Shown here piece by piece: positions 16,348-27,282 of a stretch of DNA of 64,000 nt. Position numbers and translations under genes: made by a program. This DNA comes from Ipomoea triloba (taxonomy: Eukaryota > Streptophyta > Magnoliopsida > Solanales > Convolvulaceae), in contig NC_044924.1 in the NCBI RefSeq assembly GCF_003576645.1, positions 30,529,888 through 30,593,887 of the forward strand, given 5' to 3'. The notes under the pieces are model-generated. The model did not search any database. It saw nothing but the letters and a program-made list of their open reading frames with translations, and was not told where the DNA came from. How positions within the stretch are numbered: the stretch's first letter is position 1; every line of letters starts with the position of its first letter.

Positions 16348-19300
16348 CTACCATACAAGAGGCAGAAGCCGCCCTGGGCCGACCCCTCACGGGCGCGGAG
16401 ACAATCTGGTTCAACTACTCAGCCACCAAATCTGACTACTTCCTCTACTGCCACAATATCCTCTTCCTCTTCCTCATCTTCTCCTTTGTCCCTCTCTACT
16501 ACTACTTCCTTGAATTTTTCCTGAAGAACTATATCCGCTCCTACAAGCTTCAACCAAAAGTCAATCTCACTCTCGCTGAATCCTTCCGCTGCTACAAATC
16601 AGTCATGCGCATGTTCATTCTCGTCGTCGGCCCTCTCCAACTCGTATCGTATCCCTCTATCAAAGTAGTATTTCCACTTATATTTGTTTTAATTCAGCTT
16701 CTAGGAAATATATAATTGATAATCTTATAGAGTATGCTATTTAATTGTGTTCTTGACTTTTTTGGGAATGTAGATGATTGGCGTAAGGACAAGTTTGCCC
16801 TTGCCGTCAATATGGGAAATTGTGGCCCAATTGATGGTGTATTTCTTAGTAGAGGACTATACCAACTATTGGATTCACAGGTTTATGCATTGCAAATGGG
16901 GGTATGAGAAGATTCACAAGGTTCACCATGAGTACGCAGCTCCAATAGGATTTGCAGCACCATATGCACACTGGGCGGAGATTTTGATCCTTGGGATCCC
17001 GTCTTTTCTAGGGCCTGCCATGGTCCCAGGTCACATTATTACATTCTGGTTGTGGATTGGGCTGAGACAGATTGAAGCCATCGAGACACACAGTGGGTAT
17101 GTATGCATCTTCTCTCGTTTTCTTTGCTTTGACAATTGACACAATACTAGCATTGCTGAAAAATTCTCCCTTTGTTGTTTTTTTTTTTGTTGAGTTTTAG
17201 CTTGATTGAGTTGCTAATTATTTCTTTCTATTGGTAGTTTGACCAAATCATCCTCAAACAGTGACATTTATTTTCCCTTTCTTTGCACTGTTTGCTTTTA
17301 TCAATTTGGATTTATGTAAGTAAAGTGAAATGGTATGGATGGGATCTTCCCTAGTGAAACAACTTTGTTTTCCAAATCAAGAGAAGGATTAAAAGGTTTC
17401 TTTTGCAGAGTGGGGAATTGATTGAAATAGGAAGAAAACTAGAGTTATGGACAAAAATAGAAAATATTTGATTTTTTGACAAATCTAGGGAAAAAAACTT
17501 TTGGGAAATGCGTTTTTGGTGTTCTGCACCATAAAAACTTTTTAGTGTTATTTTATTTTATTATTATTATTATTATTATTTTTTTTTTTTTTTTTAACTT
17601 ATACACCAAACGCATTTCTGAAATGCATTTGGGATATATTCACGTATACCACAAACGCAAATCGGAAATGCGCGTGGTGTATGTTTATGCGTCAAACACC
17701 TTTTCGAAATGTGTTTGACAATTTTTATTTATTTTTAGCCAAACGCATTTCCCAAATTCGTTTGGTCAAAAATAAATTAAAAAAATAAAATTCAAACCCA
17801 CATGGGTCATGCCATTTGACTGACCCATGTGGGTCGATCAATCTACTGGAATGACAGACCACATGGGTGGACGTGCGGGATTGACTGACCTCAATCTGTA
17901 AGCAGCTACTGTACATTTGCTACAACCCTATTCTTGATGGGACTTACATCAGCTGGAATGCCACCGCCACAAACGGCCCCATGTTTGCCAAAGTGGTGCC
18001 TTCAATACACTGTGCCATGATTTATGCTTTTGATTGTGCATTTGAAATATCCTTCTCTTCTTTCATTGCTCCTACTACTGGCATCCTTGTTGAGAAAACA
18101 TACGGGCATGATGCCAAATCTGTTCATCTTAATGGTTCTCCTCGAGAGGCTTATGCACTTTCAAGAGGCCTTTTCGCAATGATGTATAGTAGCCATGTCC
18201 ACCCATGTGGTCAGTCGGTCCGGCAGATTGACTGACCCATATGAATATATGAATATATTATAATGAAAGATTACAATAGGTTGTATCCTATGTACCTCTA
18301 TATATACTAAACTACATACCAAATCTATCATAATAGGAATAGGAAACTAAGTCCACCCTACTAGGAGTTTCCTAATATTCAATAAAGTTTTCCTAATATT
18401 GAACATATTTCAGTCAATTTCCCTGTGAAAGGTGGCACAATGGGTCTACAAATACCTAAACATATCCTTGAAATAGTTTGAAAAGTAACTTCTGGATTAT
18501 GATAGTTGCATGCTATTTGATGTGTACATATAGCCATATTGAATGCACCATGCTGTGTCCTTTTTTTTAATTTTATTTCTAATATAATAAAATTTTGCAC
18601 TATTTATTATTTCATGCAATGTTTTGAATTGATATTGAATTATAATGTAATTTACCCAATAACAAATTTGGACTCAATGGCACAGTAGAGGAGCAACAAT
18701 TTGGATACTTAGCATTTTGATTACCTAATTATCTTATCTTCCTAATTTTTATTTTAACATGTTGCATACATAATTGGCAATGAGACAACCAAGGGAGAGA
18801 CACATCTAAGTAGGGGAATTTCACTTTTAAAAGAAGAATTTATGCCTGGCATTTTAAAAATATATCACATAGTTGATTGATTGTTGATTATCCATCTCAA
18901 CAACAAAGAAGAATATGAGTTGTGACTTTTGCTGTAGAATGTGTTCTTAAACAGAACTTAGGGTGTGTTTGGTAACCCGGAAAATGATTTCCGGAAATCA
19001 TTTTCCGGGCTTTTGGTGTTTGGCAACATCCGGAAAATGTGGTCAACGGAAAACATTTTCCGTTGACCACGGAAAATGAGCTTATTTTACCGGAAATGGA
19101 CTTCCAGATCTGGAAGTCATTTTCTGGAAACGGAAAATGGCTTCATTCGATTTTTTTTGTTAAAAAAAAATTATTTCTAATTTCTAATAAATATTATTAG
19201 TTTATATATTTTTATATTTTAAATAAAATAATAAAAAAATATAATTATACATTTCTACTCATTTTCTGGAATCATTTTCCTGCTTTCCAAACACACCCTT

Positions 19301-20631
19301 AATGGAAAATGAGGGTGCATGTAGTCAATCTAAGCTGGTGGGCAATGATTGAGTTGTGTCGAGTTCACCTAACTTGGTAAATAAGTTCATCTTTTGCTTA
19401 ATAAGCAACTTAGATTAAATGATTAATCCAACATACAAAATACTCCGTAATTGACTGCTTTGGTAGTTTGGTTATCTATGTAAGAGTTGTGACTGCAAAC
19501 TTTAAGCAGTTTAATGTTGCAATGTTATGAATAAATCATGTGAGAACATCTGGTTAATCATTGCACTCATTTGGGCCATTTTGGTGCTTTTGTGTCGTCA
19601 TTATGTTTAAACTATGGGGGTATTAAGGTATTTGGCTTGAGTGCTTGACCTTAAGAATTGGATTAACAAAAATTAAGGAATGGAAACGATAGGGAATTTT
19701 AACAAAAGCTACATTGGCTCCTATTAAAATAGGAATAAGAATCAATTGCCTTTTTTTTTTTTGTCATATTTTCTTTCTTCAGATTTACTTCATACATCAA
19801 TTGCCAATATTGACTCAGGTATGACCTTCCTTGGACTCCCACAAAATATATTCCTTTTTATGGTGGTCCAGATCACCATGACTACCATCATTATGTTGGT
19901 GGCCTAAGTCACAGCAATTTTGCTTCAGTATTCACCTATTGTGATTACATCTATGGAACTGACAAGGTGTGTATGTAAAATTATAAATAATCTATATTGG
20001 ATCAATTCTCAACAGCGATTTATATAGGCCTTAAGACCAAACATTTTCTTACATTTTTTTTGGCCTTAATCTCGCAGGGCTACCGCTATCAAAAGAAAGT
20101 CCTTCAGCAGGTATCTTTTTGCCTTGTTTTATTTTTATTTCATTGACAAAGACCATGTAGTCCATGAGTTTTCAGATAGACTATTTTGCTCTCAAGTGAT
20201 ACTCCTTTGAGACCGTCTCACAGATCCTTATCCGTGAGACAGGTCGGTCAAGATGGAAATGTAATACTTATACAGAAAAATGTAATACTAAAAGTATTAC
20301 ATTTTTCTTCAAAAGCATTACACTTTCCCTTATAAGTAAGGAACACTTTATTCCTGATTAGTATTACATTTTTATCTTAACTTGACCTATTTCACCGAGG
20401 TCTCACACAAGTTTTTGTCTTTGCTTTCATCTTATTCAAATTGCTTTACAGTTAATAGTGTTGATAGGTTGATTCTAGGGTTTATTTTTCAACTGATTAA
20501 CTGTTTGCTATTTGTATTCTTTTGATTCATTAATCATTTGTGTTCTGTTCCAGTTACGAGAAGCCTCTAAAATCAACAGTGAACAAAATGAATTTTCACA
20601 CAAGGCAGGGGAAGATATTAAAGTTGACTAG
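16335..20631 (+). CDS. SMO1: Methylsterol monooxygenase 1 (4,4-dimethylsterol C4-methyl oxidase)
   Basis: SMO1 enzymes oxidise the first C4 methyl group of 24-methylenecycloartanol-type sterols in the ER, a step of phytosterol synthesis. Coding exons are 16335-16664, 16774-17096, 19819-19966, 20078-20110 and 20554-20631, giving 303 aa (family about 300). A non-coding first exon probably ends at 15270 (CACAG/GTAATG), with a 3' splice site at 16317-16318 just before the start. The N terminus MLPYATIQEAEAALGR and the phrase YSATKSDYFLYCHN are diagnostic of SMO1 rather than SMO2. Membrane segments lie at about 38-60 and 125-140. Di-iron ligands are in HRFMH (145-149), HKVHH (158-162) and HDYHH (238-242). 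The third coding intron, 2.7 kb, holds a fold-back repeat, a Pack-type element and a Tourist-like MITE. All splice junctions keep the frame, so the gene appears intact. Confidence 0.95.
17480..17775. repeat. Fold-back repeat built from CAAACGCATTT/AAATGCGTTTG units
   Basis: Inside the third SMO1 intron, five or six short palindromic units of the form CAAACGCATTTC...GAAATGCGTTTG lie in succession. A left arm (GGGAAATGCGTTTTTGGTG, about 17500) is mirrored at the right (GCCAAACGCATTTCCC, about 17738). A TTATTATTA run and a T-run sit between the arms. It probably represents a fold-back or MITE relative of the element at 22352-22893. Confidence 0.6.
17826..18243 (+). mobile_element. Small TIR element carrying a transporter gene fragment (Pack-type)
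   Basis: Inverted repeats of about 45 bp at 17830-17874 and 18196-18240 match at most positions (GACCACATGGGTGGAC is shared exactly). They bracket 320 bp of gene-like sequence. The element lies within the third SMO1 intron in the same orientation as the host gene. No target duplication was found, so the superfamily is uncertain. Confidence 0.6.
17930..18195 (+). pseudogene. Captured fragment of a major facilitator superfamily transporter
   Basis: One open frame reads YISWNATATNGPMFAKVVPS, then MIYAFDCAFEISFSSFIAPT, then GILVEKTYGHDAK and REAYALSRGLFAMM. These are recognisable conserved stretches of a plant MFS family (proteins with ISWNATATN-x-PMFAEVVP and IYAFDRAFE-x-SFSSF-APxVGIL). Only one internal segment is present, about 85 codons without a start or end. 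The arginine usual in YAFDRAFE is cysteine here. The frame is still open, which suggests recent capture or selection too short to erode it. Confidence 0.75.
18961..19298. mobile_element. Tourist-like MITE in SMO1 intron, TTA target site
   Basis: The termini GGGTGTGTTTGG and CCAAACACACCC are flanked on both sides by TTA (18958-18960 and 19299-19301). The interior is rich in GGAAAATG/CATTTTCC inverted subrepeats. It belongs to the same family as 43237-43754 and 50360-50841. Confidence 0.88.
20200..20412. mobile_element. MITE-like repeat with GAGACCGTCTCAC palindromes
   Basis: Within the fourth SMO1 intron, GAGACCGTCTCACAGATCC and CCGTGAGACAGGTCGG lie on the left. The right end reads GACCTATTTCACCGAGGTCTCAC in rough inverted correspondence. 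Termini and target site are unclear. Confidence 0.5.
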
Positions 20632-21603
20632 ATCTGGAGCTTCAATTACAACCTTCTTATTTCTTTACTAGTGAAGTTGTGGAAGCATGAAGTCAGCCGA
20701 GTGCTTTGTTTTTAGTGTCTCATAGATTTGGAAGTTGTAGTAGTACTGGCTGGAGGGCATGGATTTGTTTTAAAAAGTGGTCTTGTGTGGACCTAGGGGA
20801 GAATTTTATGTATTAGTGATAAAGTAAAAGTGGTCATTTGACAATTGACAGTTTAATTGTGAATTATGATAATGAAATTTCAAACAAGTTTTTTACCTGT
20901 TGGCTGAGTTAGTGTATTTGAAATGTCACGTCAGGCTGAAGAAAAACTTGACAGGCTTCTCCCTCTTCCACCTTTCTCTTCACCCGACTGGAAATATATG
21001 AGTTGGAGAGTGGCGAAGACGAGGATGAACATGAACATGCGCGGGCCATCACTGATTTGTGGCAGTGGAAGGAATGGGAGAGGGTAATGGTTGACTTTTG
21101 GTTGAATCTTGTAGGAGTGGATGTGGTTCTTCAGGAAAAATTTGAGGAAAAGGCAGTAGAGAGAGGGATTATGTAGAAGATTAGGAAGAGGATATTATGG
21201 CGGTAGAGGAAGTATTCAATGCTAGCTTAGTACTGTGTCAATTGTCAACTTGTCGAAGCAAAAAAATAAAATAAAATAAATTCATTTTTTTAATAATTAG
21301 GGATTGTGCATTTTTTTATCCAAGAGAGGGGGACATCCGACTATGCCCTAACTGGTACTATGGCCAGCCCCCGTGCGTAGGGATTCGTTTTTGAAATCTC
21401 ACGCCAAGTTAATCCTCCAAGTCTTAAGCTCTCAACCCATTTGGGGATTGTGCATTTTTAATTCACTATTAAAATTTTTGTCATATTTTAGTCACTCTTT
21501 AAGGATTGGATACTTTTCATCTTGTGTCACATTTTTGTCTATTGACGGTCAAAATGAAAGACTTTTATGTCATTTCATTATTCTCACCTTTTTTTTGGGG
21601 GGA
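20632..21603. other. SMO1 3' flank and intergenic stretch, no gene seen
   Basis: The first 200-250 bp probably contain the SMO1 3' UTR. A purine-rich stretch at about 20940-21230 has no conserved frame that I recognise. Confidence 0.5.
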
Positions 21604-22553
21604 GGGGGGGGGTGGGGGGCAAAGACAATAATGGAACCAAAAACAAAACAATTGACAAAAATTTGGCATTTTTAAAATTAAAAAAAAATTGGGAAAAACT
21701 CATTTTTCAAATGTGTTCCTTGTCAGACTGGGTCAAACACAAACACAAATGAGACTTGTATCTTGAGATACACAAATGAGGCTTGTGTATCTCAAGAAAC
21801 GCAAGTCCCAGTTGCGTTGTTGTTGTTGTTGTTTTTTTTTTTTTTTTTTTTTTTTTTCTTTTTCTNNNNNNNNNNNNNNNNNNNNNNNNNNNNNNNNNNN
21901 NNNNNNNNNNNNNNNNNNNNNNNNNNNNNNNNNNNNNNNNNNNNNNNNNNNNNNNNNNNNNNNNNNNNNNNNNNNNNNNNNNNNNNNNNNNNNNNNNNNN
22001 NNNNNNNNNNNNNNNNNNNNNNNNNNNNNNNNNNNNNNNNNNNNNNNNNNNNNNNNNNNNNNNNNNNNNNNNNNNNNNNNNNNNNNNNNNNNNNNNNNNN
22101 NNNNNNNNNNNNNNNNNNNNNNNNNNNNNNNNNNNNNNNNNNNNNNNNNNNNNNNNNNNNNNNNNNNNNNNNNNNNNNNNNNNNNNNNNNNNNNNNNNNN
22201 NNNNNNNNNNNNNNNNNNNNNNNNNNNNNNNNNNNNNNNNNNNNNNNNNNNNNNNNNNNNNNNNNNNNNNNNNNNNNNNNNNNNNNNNNNNNNNNNNNNN
22301 NNNNNNNNNNNNNNNNNNNGGGGGGGGGTGGGGGGCAAAGACAATAATGGAACCAAAAACAAAACAATTGACAAAAATTTGGCATTTTTAAAATTAAAAA
22401 AAAATTGGGAAAAACTCATTTTTCAAATGTGTTCCTTGTCAGACTGGGTCAAACACAAACACAAATGAGACTTGTATCTTGAGATACACAAATGAGGCTT
22501 GTGTATCTCAAGAAACGCAAGTCCCAGTTGCGTTGTTGTTGTTGTTGTTTTTT
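21604..22553. repeat. 454-base N gap with identical sequence on both sides
   Basis: Bases 21604-21837 reappear without visible difference at 22320-22553. The copies are separated by 21866-22319, which is all N, after a T-run. This is the expected picture of two overlapping contigs scaffolded without merging. Confidence 0.85.
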
Positions 22554-22893
22554 TTTTTTTTTTTTTTTTTCCTTTTGTGGGTCTCCGGCGACCAAATTTG
22601 TCGCCACCTTCCGACGACGGGGAAGCCAGCGGCAAAGGAAAAGTCCTAGCGACCCGCGCTGGCTTCTCCGTCGTCGGAGAAGTCGCCGACGAATTTGGGC
22701 GCGGAGACCAAAAATAAAAATAAAAAAGAAAAAAAGTAACGCAATTGGGACTTGTGTTTCTCGAGATGTGCAAGTCCCATTTGCGTTTGTGTTTGACCCG
22801 GTCTGACAAGGAATGCATTTGGGAAAAGAGTTTTTTTTCATTTTTGTCCCAATTTTAAAAATATCATATTTTTGTTAATTGTTTTGTTTCAGA
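22352..22893. mobile_element. Fold-back element with long TIRs and a GC-rich internal hairpin
   Basis: Arms of up to about 190 bp (left from about 22352, right to about 22893) are inverted copies. Both contain CAAAACAATT, TTCCTTGTCAGAC, GGGTCAAACACAAAC and a CAAGTCCCA...GCGTT block. Between them, 22579-22633 and 22655-22712 form a second, GC-rich hairpin (GGTCTCCGGCGACC against the inverse of CGCGGAGACC; GACGACGG against CCGTCGTC). No transposase is present. The left arm is duplicated across the N gap, so the true copy number is one. Confidence 0.75.
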
Positions 22894-23339
22894 TGGGTGA
22901 TCGACGCGATTAATTTTGGCACTAAAATAATAGTTGTGGATGAAATTTAGTACTGAAACAATAGCCATGAATGAAAATTAATAAAAATTAAATATGTTGA
23001 CCAAAATTGTCATTTTAACAATATTTGTAGGACTAAAATTGATATTTGCTTTAAATAAAATCCTTAAAACTAAAAAGTAAAGAAAAAAATAGACACTTGG
23101 AAATGGAATTCAAAAAATCCCATAAATAACTGCAATGGGCCACTACACAAATCAAAGGAGTTTTCGCTTAATTAAAATGATAAAAATAAAAAATAATACG
23201 GAGTATAATAATAATAAAAGGAAATGGTTCCGTAAAAGAAAACCGACATGGTTTAATAATCAAAAAAGTTTTCAAAAAAAAAAAAAATTCAAAAAAGAAA
23301 AAGACAGGAAATAGTTCCGTAAAAGAAACCCGACATGGT

Positions 23340-23500
23340 GAGAACTGAACCATTTTGACGCCAGCAAATCCCAATTTCGCTCTCTATCCCACCCTCAGCC
23401 ACACCCCAATCACGGCGGCGATCTGAAGGCGACGCCACTCTGCTCTCCCAATTCCGCCTCTCAAATCTCCGTAATCTCTCTCTCTCTATCTCTCTCTCTA
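23340..23500 (+). promoter_or_regulatory. Probable 5' UTR region of the DeSI-like gene
   Basis: A GC-enriched, CT-rich leader (ATCACGGCGGCGATCTGAAG, then a CTCTCTCTATCTC run) lies 430-590 bp upstream of the DeSI start codon. A leader intron between here and the coding exon is likely; an acceptor such as TGACTGCAG at about 23827 is possible. Confidence 0.45.
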
Positions 23501-23576
23501 TCTCGTTATAATGCATACATGATTACATACACTCGCGGATGTATACATCCACAGGCATATCTTTGTCTTTACTACA

Positions 23577-23645
23577 AACTAAATCTTCATCAACGTATTT
23601 ACTTGATCTTCACATTTTCCAGCTTAACTGCATCCAGTGTGCAAA
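23577..23645 (+). repeat. Third copy of the SMO1 splice-acceptor segment, upstream of the DeSI gene
   Basis: About 65 bp (AATCTTCATCAACGTATTTA onward, through CACATTTTCCAGCTTAACTG and CATCCAGTGTGC) match 16276-16340 closely. The start codon region is lost: GTATGCTG has become GTGTGCAA. It lies between the probable 5' UTR and the first coding exon of the DeSI gene. Confidence 0.85.
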
Positions 23646-23925
23646 TGTACTATGATATAATTGTTAAAATTGATCATAATTGTGGCCTTGTGGTAATGCC
23701 GAACGCTTTGTTTATTTATTTGTTCCACTGAGTTTTGCGTTTTGGTCATCTACTTACTTAGGTTTTTTTGAGTGCTTTTGTTGTTATTTATCATATTAAT
23801 ATTAATTATAGTTTCAATTGACTGCAGTTGGTGGAAAGTGTGCTTCAAGTTGTAGAAATATATTATTTGTTGTTTAGGACTAGAAGTGGGGGCATTGAGG
23901 AGTGAGGTGGTTTGGAATAGATAAA

Positions 23926-26900
23926 ATGCGGTTGTTTCCGAGCAAGGAGCAGCGTAAAAATGGAGAGAAAAGCCGTGCATTGTTATATCTTAATGTCTAT
24001 GATCTCACACCTGTAAACAACTACTTGTATTGGTTTGGACTCGGCGTGTTTCATTCTGGTATTGAAGGTACTTTTTCAGTATGCCTTATTCATTATTATG
24101 CAGGGTACTTGCAATTCTTTTGTTTTGATATAAGATGTATGCTTCATTGCGCCGGCTATTCAAAGTTCCTCGAGTACAGTGGGAAATAAAGTATTATGTA
24201 CTGGTTTCAAAGTTTTGGTCTTTTCTTGTTTCTCCATGTCACTTCTTTTGTTTGAGGCATGTTATTGACAAAGGTGTTTGTAAGATGCCAATTTGGTTGA
24301 AGATAGTCTATCTGAGACAAATTTGTAATGCATTATATGCTAGAAGGTTTTCCCCTTTTTAGTGCCTTAATTGTTTTTCATCATCTGTACTCCATAGATC
24401 TATCCAGAAATGGATTGAAAGATTAAAGCTAACCACCTTGTTAAGAATTAAAACTATACATTACTAAGGTCACATCTTGTGTCTTATATTGCATCCTAAT
24501 TTGGAGTTTTATTTGGTTATAACATTTTTTTTTATAGAAAATTAATGTTTTCATGGGATGACCTTTGTTTATTTTGGAGAGAAAAAAATCATTAAAATGC
24601 ACATCAATCATGCACAGCTAAAGAAGACTCAAATGTAGATATAAGTATAACTTTCTCAACCATGCTTCCAAAAACTGGCTCAGATTATGCCACTGTGAGC
24701 GAGTGAGACCTTGAACCTAATTTTTTTTTTTTCCAGTTAGCTTATATTTCCTCAGAGTACTGATAACTCATCCAGGGTGAAAGGCATAGTGGACCCCTTT
24801 AGTTGTAACCAGCTCTAATTGCAGTTACATCTCCACTCATGGGGTGTTTGGTAGGATCGAATTGAAATTCCATTCTTTCAAACTCCATGGAATTACAATT
24901 CCATGGTTTGGTTGGAGGGAATTGCAATTCCACGGAATTACAATTCCCTCCAACCATGGAATTGCAATTCCTAGGGTCCCTTCTAGGAATTGCAATTCCA
25001 CACGACCACACCTTGTGGAATTGTAATTCCATGATAAATTACCATTTTATCCTTCTTATGATTATTATATTATTACTCCGTATTATATAAGGACATTTTA
25101 GTCTTTATTCACTTCTTCCTTTTCAATTCCCAATCATTGTATTCCTTCCTATCAAACAATGTAATTTAAATTCTCACTTTATTTTTTCCCACGGAATTAC
25201 AATTCCTTTCCCCCTTCCAACCAAATGCCGTCACAGTTCAGCCTGTTTTGTCCCCTAACTTTTGGCCTATATTTTTCCTTCCACTTAAATTTGAAATTCC
25301 CTTTTAACTTCTGCTTTTTCTATCCCTTGGTTCTCTTCTAACCTTCCCTCACCTCTCCTGAAGAAACATCTATGGATCATCCAATACAAACTAGCATATA
25401 ATCTTTTCTTTTATCTGTGTCGAGAGAACCTAAAGAGTAGACTAACATGTCTTCAAGTATAATGCAACATGTTCATCAGGATGGCTTGTGGCCTAGTGGC
25501 ATTCGGTGTCCTGGTTAACACTCCACATGGATGATGGGAGTGTGTTTGAGCCTCAGTGGAGGGCTTCATTAGGTTGAGAAAGTAGCTATGAACAGATACT
25601 ACATTGTAACAGAGTCAGTAGTACTCAAAAAAAAGAAAAGAATAGGACTCCTTTAGTACCATGACTACTATTCCTTTGATGAACAATTACTTTGATACAT
25701 GATTATTCACACTAAAGTGGAACCTAGGTTTCTGTTTTCACATTGAGAGAGCTAGTACCACTTTACTGTTTTCAATATTTCTCAAGTCGTGTAGAGAGCA
25801 TCTGTACTTCACATGCTACATTTGTAATTAGTTTGGTGAAGTTTTGATATTGAATTTTCCAGAATTCCTGTTATTTTACATGGTTAGGTTCATCTGTTGT
25901 TATAGTTATACTTGTGCTCCTCCTATAATGCAGTACATGGTCTAGAGTATGGATTTGGAGCACATGATTTCCCATCCAGCGGGGTTTTTGAGGTGGAGCC
26001 ACGAAGTTGCCCAGGCTTCATGTTTAGGCGGTCAATACTGCTGGGTAGCACAGATATGTCTCGTCCAGAAGTTCGGTCTTTTATGGAACGCCTCTCTAAT
26101 AAGTATCATGGGGATTCTTATCATTTAATTGCCAAGAATTGCAATCATTTTTCTAATGAAGTCTGTATGCATCTCACTGGAAAGCCAATTCCTGGATGGG
26201 TTAATCGTCTTGCCCGTGTAGGTAAGAAGGAACACTATCTTCTGCACTTTAACATTTATACTGAAGGGTTAACTAAGGCACATTGTCTGCCTGTCATTGG
26301 GTACCCAATTGCAATACAGGAAACATTATGAACTGGAACATTTTGTTCTGTCTTTTAGTTTTAAATTCAGCTGAAATCTGTATTGGTTTAGACATGTAAT
26401 TGGTAATCTGATATCTATAGAGTTTTGAAATTAGAATCGTATAGCTTGGATTTCAAAAGCATTGTAGTATGCGCTGAGTGGCTTCAATACATTATCTTAC
26501 ACAATCAATAATTGATGTTTCAGGCTCATTCTGCAATTGTCTGTTACCAGAAAATATTCAAGTTGCGGCAGTTAGACGTCTTCCTGATCGCCAAACATGT
26601 TCAGGTTAGTTTTGACACCTGTTGCTTGTTACTTCCAAGATTTTACCTTCCAATATGCTAAGTGGCCACAGTGATTTGTAGCTAACTTCTGCTGATCTAA
26701 ATGCATAGACAAGAAACTAAGGCATCTGTTTAGTTGCTTGTGTATCCTGTGGCACAGACCTCCTGAAGCTTAATAACTAGAAACCTGTATAGAGAAAGTC
26801 CTTGTGTAATTCACAACCCTTAACTCCCTAATGAGTTCCATAGTAGTTTTCACTATGTCTCATGATGAATGTTTATGGCAATTTTTAATGAATGTTCGTT

Positions 26901-27282
26901 TGTGGAGTAAATATTCATCATTATAGTTTCCTATGCCTTTGAAGTGAATAATCATACTCTTGTGAATTAAAATATCGAGACTCTAATGGCTACACGAGTA
27001 GGGGTCCTTTGGTATATCAATCAATTTCTTATGTGCTATTACTGATCCAAACATGTGTTGAGTTGCAGAAAAGTGTTCCTGTTATCAGTAATCCTTTCGG
27101 TTTCCTATATGCTTTACTGATCCAAAATTGTTGAAACTGCAGACGATGGTTCAGATACTGATGGATCATCATTAACAGCAGATAGTGATGATGAGGCTGA
27201 CCAGCATCTGATTACTGCTGCAAATAGTGATGTGGCATTTTTGAATGAAAAACGAGTGAGACTAGCAAAAGATCTTCTTTGA
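23926..27282 (+). CDS. DeSI-like PPPDE-domain protein (At4g17486-like)
   Basis: PPPDE proteins are papain-fold cysteine peptidases; animal DeSI members remove SUMO. The substrate of this plant branch is not known to me. Exons 23926-24067, 25934-26221, 26524-26604 and 27143-27282 join in frame to 216 aa. The domain spans about 19-145, with the catalytic pair His43 (GVFHSGIE) and Cys117 (AKNCNHF). The conserved VYDLTPVNNYLYWFGLGVFH and FEVEPRSCPGF phrases are intact. The C-terminal tail is acidic (SDTDGSSLTADSDDEAD) and ends in VRLAKDLL, as in its relatives. I chose the ATG at 23926 because MRLFPSKE aligns with the family start; an in-frame ATG at 23902 would add eight residues. The first intron (1.87 kb) hosts a MITE and a SINE. 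Confidence 0.92.
24843..25229. mobile_element. MITE with repeated GGAATTGCAATTCC motif, in the first DeSI intron
   Basis: The ends GGTGTTTGGTAGGA and TTCCAACCAAATGCC are imperfect inverted repeats. The interior contains about ten variants of the palindrome GGAATT(G/A)CAATTCC. No clear target duplication is visible. Confidence 0.65.
25480..25640 (+). mobile_element. tRNA-derived SINE in the first DeSI intron
   Basis: An A-box-like TGGCCTAGTGGC at about 25489 and a B-box-like GTTTGAGCCTC at about 25550 are spaced as in tRNA promoters, followed by an A-rich end (AAAAAAAAGAAAAG). A tRNA cloverleaf does not form, so this reads as a SINE rather than a tRNA gene. Confidence 0.55.

Noticed and set aside
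21733..22468. Open frames of about 200 codons across the first N gap
   Set aside because: They consist of N-derived X residues plus homopolymer translations (poly-Phe, poly-Lys, poly-Gly).
25480..25560. tRNA gene from A/B-box-like sequence (also considered at 37.6, 44.8 and 56.9 kb)
   Set aside because: No cloverleaf with paired acceptor, anticodon and T arms can be formed; A-rich tails and, at 56.9 kb, a target duplication point to SINEs.
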